This document shows, one piece after another, positions 61,711 to 64,000 of a stretch of 64,000 nt of DNA. Under the pieces are notes generated by a model. It had not been told where the DNA came from. It worked only from the letters and a program-made list of their open reading frames with translations, and did not search any database. Within the stretch, counting starts at the first letter, position 1. Every line of letters starts with the position of its first letter. The DNA comes from Hetaerina americana. Lineage: Eukaryota > Arthropoda > Insecta > Odonata > Calopterygidae. The position numbers and the translations under genes were made by a program. The stretch is from the NCBI GenBank assembly GCA_022747635.1, contig JAKTNV010000009.1:68346407-68410406 (forward strand). The letters run 5' to 3'.

Positions 61711-63660
61711 TTTTACGATATTTATAAAAATTAATTTTATTCCAAATGATTGAACTGATTGTGAGCAAATGCGCGATTTTTTAGGAAAGGTGCTCGGAAG
61801 CATTTTGCCTACTCTTGGTGCAATATGAGCTATTTCTAAGGCTAAAATGATAGTAAATAATTTTGGACTTATCCTATCAATGTTCCTCCTTTATAGTGGG
61901 TAGGTCTCTTTTTTTTTAATGCCTCGTTCCCCATTCTGTGGAAGCTATTACCCATTTTCACTTTCAACATTTATGCGATTCATTGTCTTCTGATATCCAT
62001 TATTCATCATTGATTTACTTCAGCCTAAACTTTTCATTTAATTATTTCTTCATTTATTTCAGCATTTATCTGTATTGCCGGAAAACTTCCTAATTTGCTT
62101 TTGTTATGCATCTTTGTTTCACACTATCAAGTGCTACATCTCTGATATTAGCAGTGCCCACAGCAATTACTATAACACCATCGCGTGAATTTTTCCTAGC
62201 AACCGGTTAAATCTACTTTTCAGGCAATTATGGTTTCCCAAACTTAATATGGCATAACTTTATTTTTAGAGTTCTTACTATATTAAATTTTCTTATAACA
62301 GTATCTCAACACATGTTAGATACGTTTTGTGTAGTGAAAATGCCAAAACCGGAGTGTCTATTTGGCTATTGCCTTTCTGGAAGTGTATGCGCACAATTGC
62401 ACTTCTTTGCCTATTTCGATCGTTCAATCCATAGAAAATATATCTAATATATTTTCGTTCTTCTCTTATTAGAGAGAGTTCATGTCTTATTCCGCTTTCG
62501 CACACCCGTCAGTCCATTTACCTTCTTTAGTCATATCGTTTGCTTTTTTGCTGTAAACAAAATATATTATAGTCGTTCCCTCACTGAAACCGGTTAATTC
62601 ATATAAAAAGAATATTAAAAGCCTATTCTTAAATATTTGAATATATTTAATAAAATCTTGAGCAAAAATGAATGTGATATCGATCGAATTGGCATGATTA
62701 ATTCAAGTAAATGATGATATGCTTTTCATGATGAAAGCAAAACCATCATTTCCCAGGGACAATTTCAATTAGTGGATTTTGATCACGTCATCCTTTATTA
62801 TAGAAATACTACTTTCTTTTGCTTTTATACTTTTTTAAAACAAATAAAGAAATGTAACACATGATTAAGGTGTATATAATTAACTATACATAGAGTACAA
62901 TATAAAGTACTCCTTTATAAATTATCAGGCATAGGGATTAGTTTTTTATTGATGGTAGAACCCTGAGCTAAACTAAATATCATTTCTGATAACCGTTGTG
63001 GGATATCAAATACAATATTTCAACTTGCCTATATATTTTTTGTGTGGTTTTATTATCATATTGCACATTAAAAATTGTTCTGGTAGCTAAAACTAAAAGT
63101 ATGGTTAAATACATATATTGAACTCGTTTGAACTTTGCCTTCATAAGCATTTGAGAATTGAACACTATTTTTATTTTCCTTTGCATTTTGTGCATCAACC
63201 ATATCACATAATCACATTCTGCATCGTCAAGAATATTACTTTTTTATACTTTTACAGAAATTAAATCTGAGTTTTGGGCCTAATCACCGTGCCCTATGCT
63301 TAATAATCAACTATTTTAATAAGCTTCCAGAAAGCATAGTCTACTTGTATTTATTTATTAATTTATGTACTTAGCGCAATAATAAATTTCAATTCTGTTA
63401 ATGAAATCAAAATATCATATTTCTGTGAGAGATAGGATGAAACTATTCTGGCGCTAATGTTTTTATACAAGCTCGGCACAGAAAAGTGAGACTAGTACTT
63501 TTTAGGGCGAATGGTTAGACTAATCTCCATCTATGATTTTTAGCCCTCTAGCTGCTTCTTGAAGGAATAAAACACCACCTTTGTTGTGGCTTTATCTAAA
63601 CTTGTCCCTGTACAACATGGAATCTTTTCCGAGCTTGCTGTACAAATGTTTGTGTCAGAT
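61711..63660. other. AT-rich DNA without recognised features
   Basis: No confident feature. A minus-strand frame at 62293-62505 is charged but unmatched. Confidence 0.5.
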
Positions 63661-63671
63661 AGAATAAAGGT

Positions 63672-64000
63672 GGTGGACAAACGGTGCAAGTGCATTTAAT
63701 TTTGCTTTAATCCCGATGAAAGTACAACTGAAACTTATGCAATGATTCATAAGGCAATCGGTAATGAATTCATGGGAAGGCGCATTATTTTCGGTATTGC
63801 AACCACTTCCAATGAGGGCTAACCACGGCCAATGAAGAACCGAGAAGTGGATGAACATCAACGCCGACAAAGGATGCCCACGTCAACAGTGTGAGCAATT
63901 TAGGGCGGGAAAATCCTAGAATAACTGTCAGGAATATATACTATAACATTGAGAGTAGTTTTTGATAATATTCAATCATTTTGATACACATTTTGGGCAT
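63672..64000 (+). pseudogene. mariner transposase relic, N-terminal part, cut by window end (M5)
   Basis: Reading plus strand: VVDKRCKCI, a stop, FCFNPDESTTETYAMIHKAI then GNEFMGRRIIFG (63680-63795) match the N-terminal helix-turn-helix of mariner transposases (IKFC.KLGKS..ET..M...YG type). After a frameshift, ANEEPRSG (about 63829-63853) and TSTPTKDAHVNSVSNLGREN (about 63857-63917), then PRITVRNIYYNIESSF, match the linker and second helix-turn-helix. The remainder lies outside the window, so whether the catalytic region survives is unknown. At least one stop and one frameshift make it non-functional. The upstream inverted repeat was not located. Confidence 0.7.

Noticed and set aside
1..64000. 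CRISPR arrays, operons or other prokaryotic systems
   Set aside because: No regularly spaced repeats, no dense gene order, no ribosome-binding-site-led genes; the content is that of a repeat-rich animal genome.

Overview
This window looks like intergenic or intronic DNA from a large, AT-rich arthropod genome, most probably an insect. The basis is the mix of degenerate APE-type LINEs, mariner-family transposons and tRNA-derived SINE heads in AT-rich filler, plus a (CTACAT)n-linked repeat that I recall as common in insects and other arthropods. I cannot name the species. I found no convincing intact host gene, no functional tRNA or rRNA gene, and no CRISPR or prokaryotic feature. Everything called as coding is either a decayed transposon or a weak exon candidate.

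Layout. (1) 100-12756: two head-to-tail copies of a 6.33-kb unit (100-6427 and 6428-12756) that I find almost identical by eye; each holds the same decayed LINE and the same open frame of about 104 codons on the minus strand. (2) 12757-17000: AT-rich DNA, a SINE fragment with a perfect fold-back hairpin at its 5' edge, a minus-strand LINE of the same family, and a tRNA-like SINE head. (3) 17000-43800: mostly featureless AT-rich DNA broken by GC-richer blocks (23.3-24.3, 31.0-31.3, 35.8-36.0 and 36.8-37.2 kb), a (TA)n microsatellite, a repeat with a degenerate hammerhead-like fold, and a few weak exon candidates (25.2-25.8, 36.8 and 38.4 kb). (4) 43.8-56.3 kb: a transposon graveyard with a CR1/Jockey-type LINE fragment, four mariner copies and a LINE copy. 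The youngest-looking mariner (54381-55137, perfect terminal inverted repeats) sits inside that LINE. (5) 56.3-64 kb: AT-rich filler, a dyad-rich GC block near 59.1 kb, a tRNA-like SINE, and the start of a fifth mariner cut by the window end.

How the parts relate. The LINE copies in the tandem unit, at 14.6-16.4 kb and at 53.2-56.3 kb belong to one family and are riddled with stops. Three of the four mariners that lie fully inside the window have lost the catalytic core by internal deletion while keeping both ends; the fourth is near full length but has lost its third catalytic aspartate. The most interesting items are the near-identical tandem duplication (recent event or assembly artefact) and the nested mariner, whose surviving frame encodes only the DNA-binding half of a transposase. 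I do not see a new multi-gene system here.
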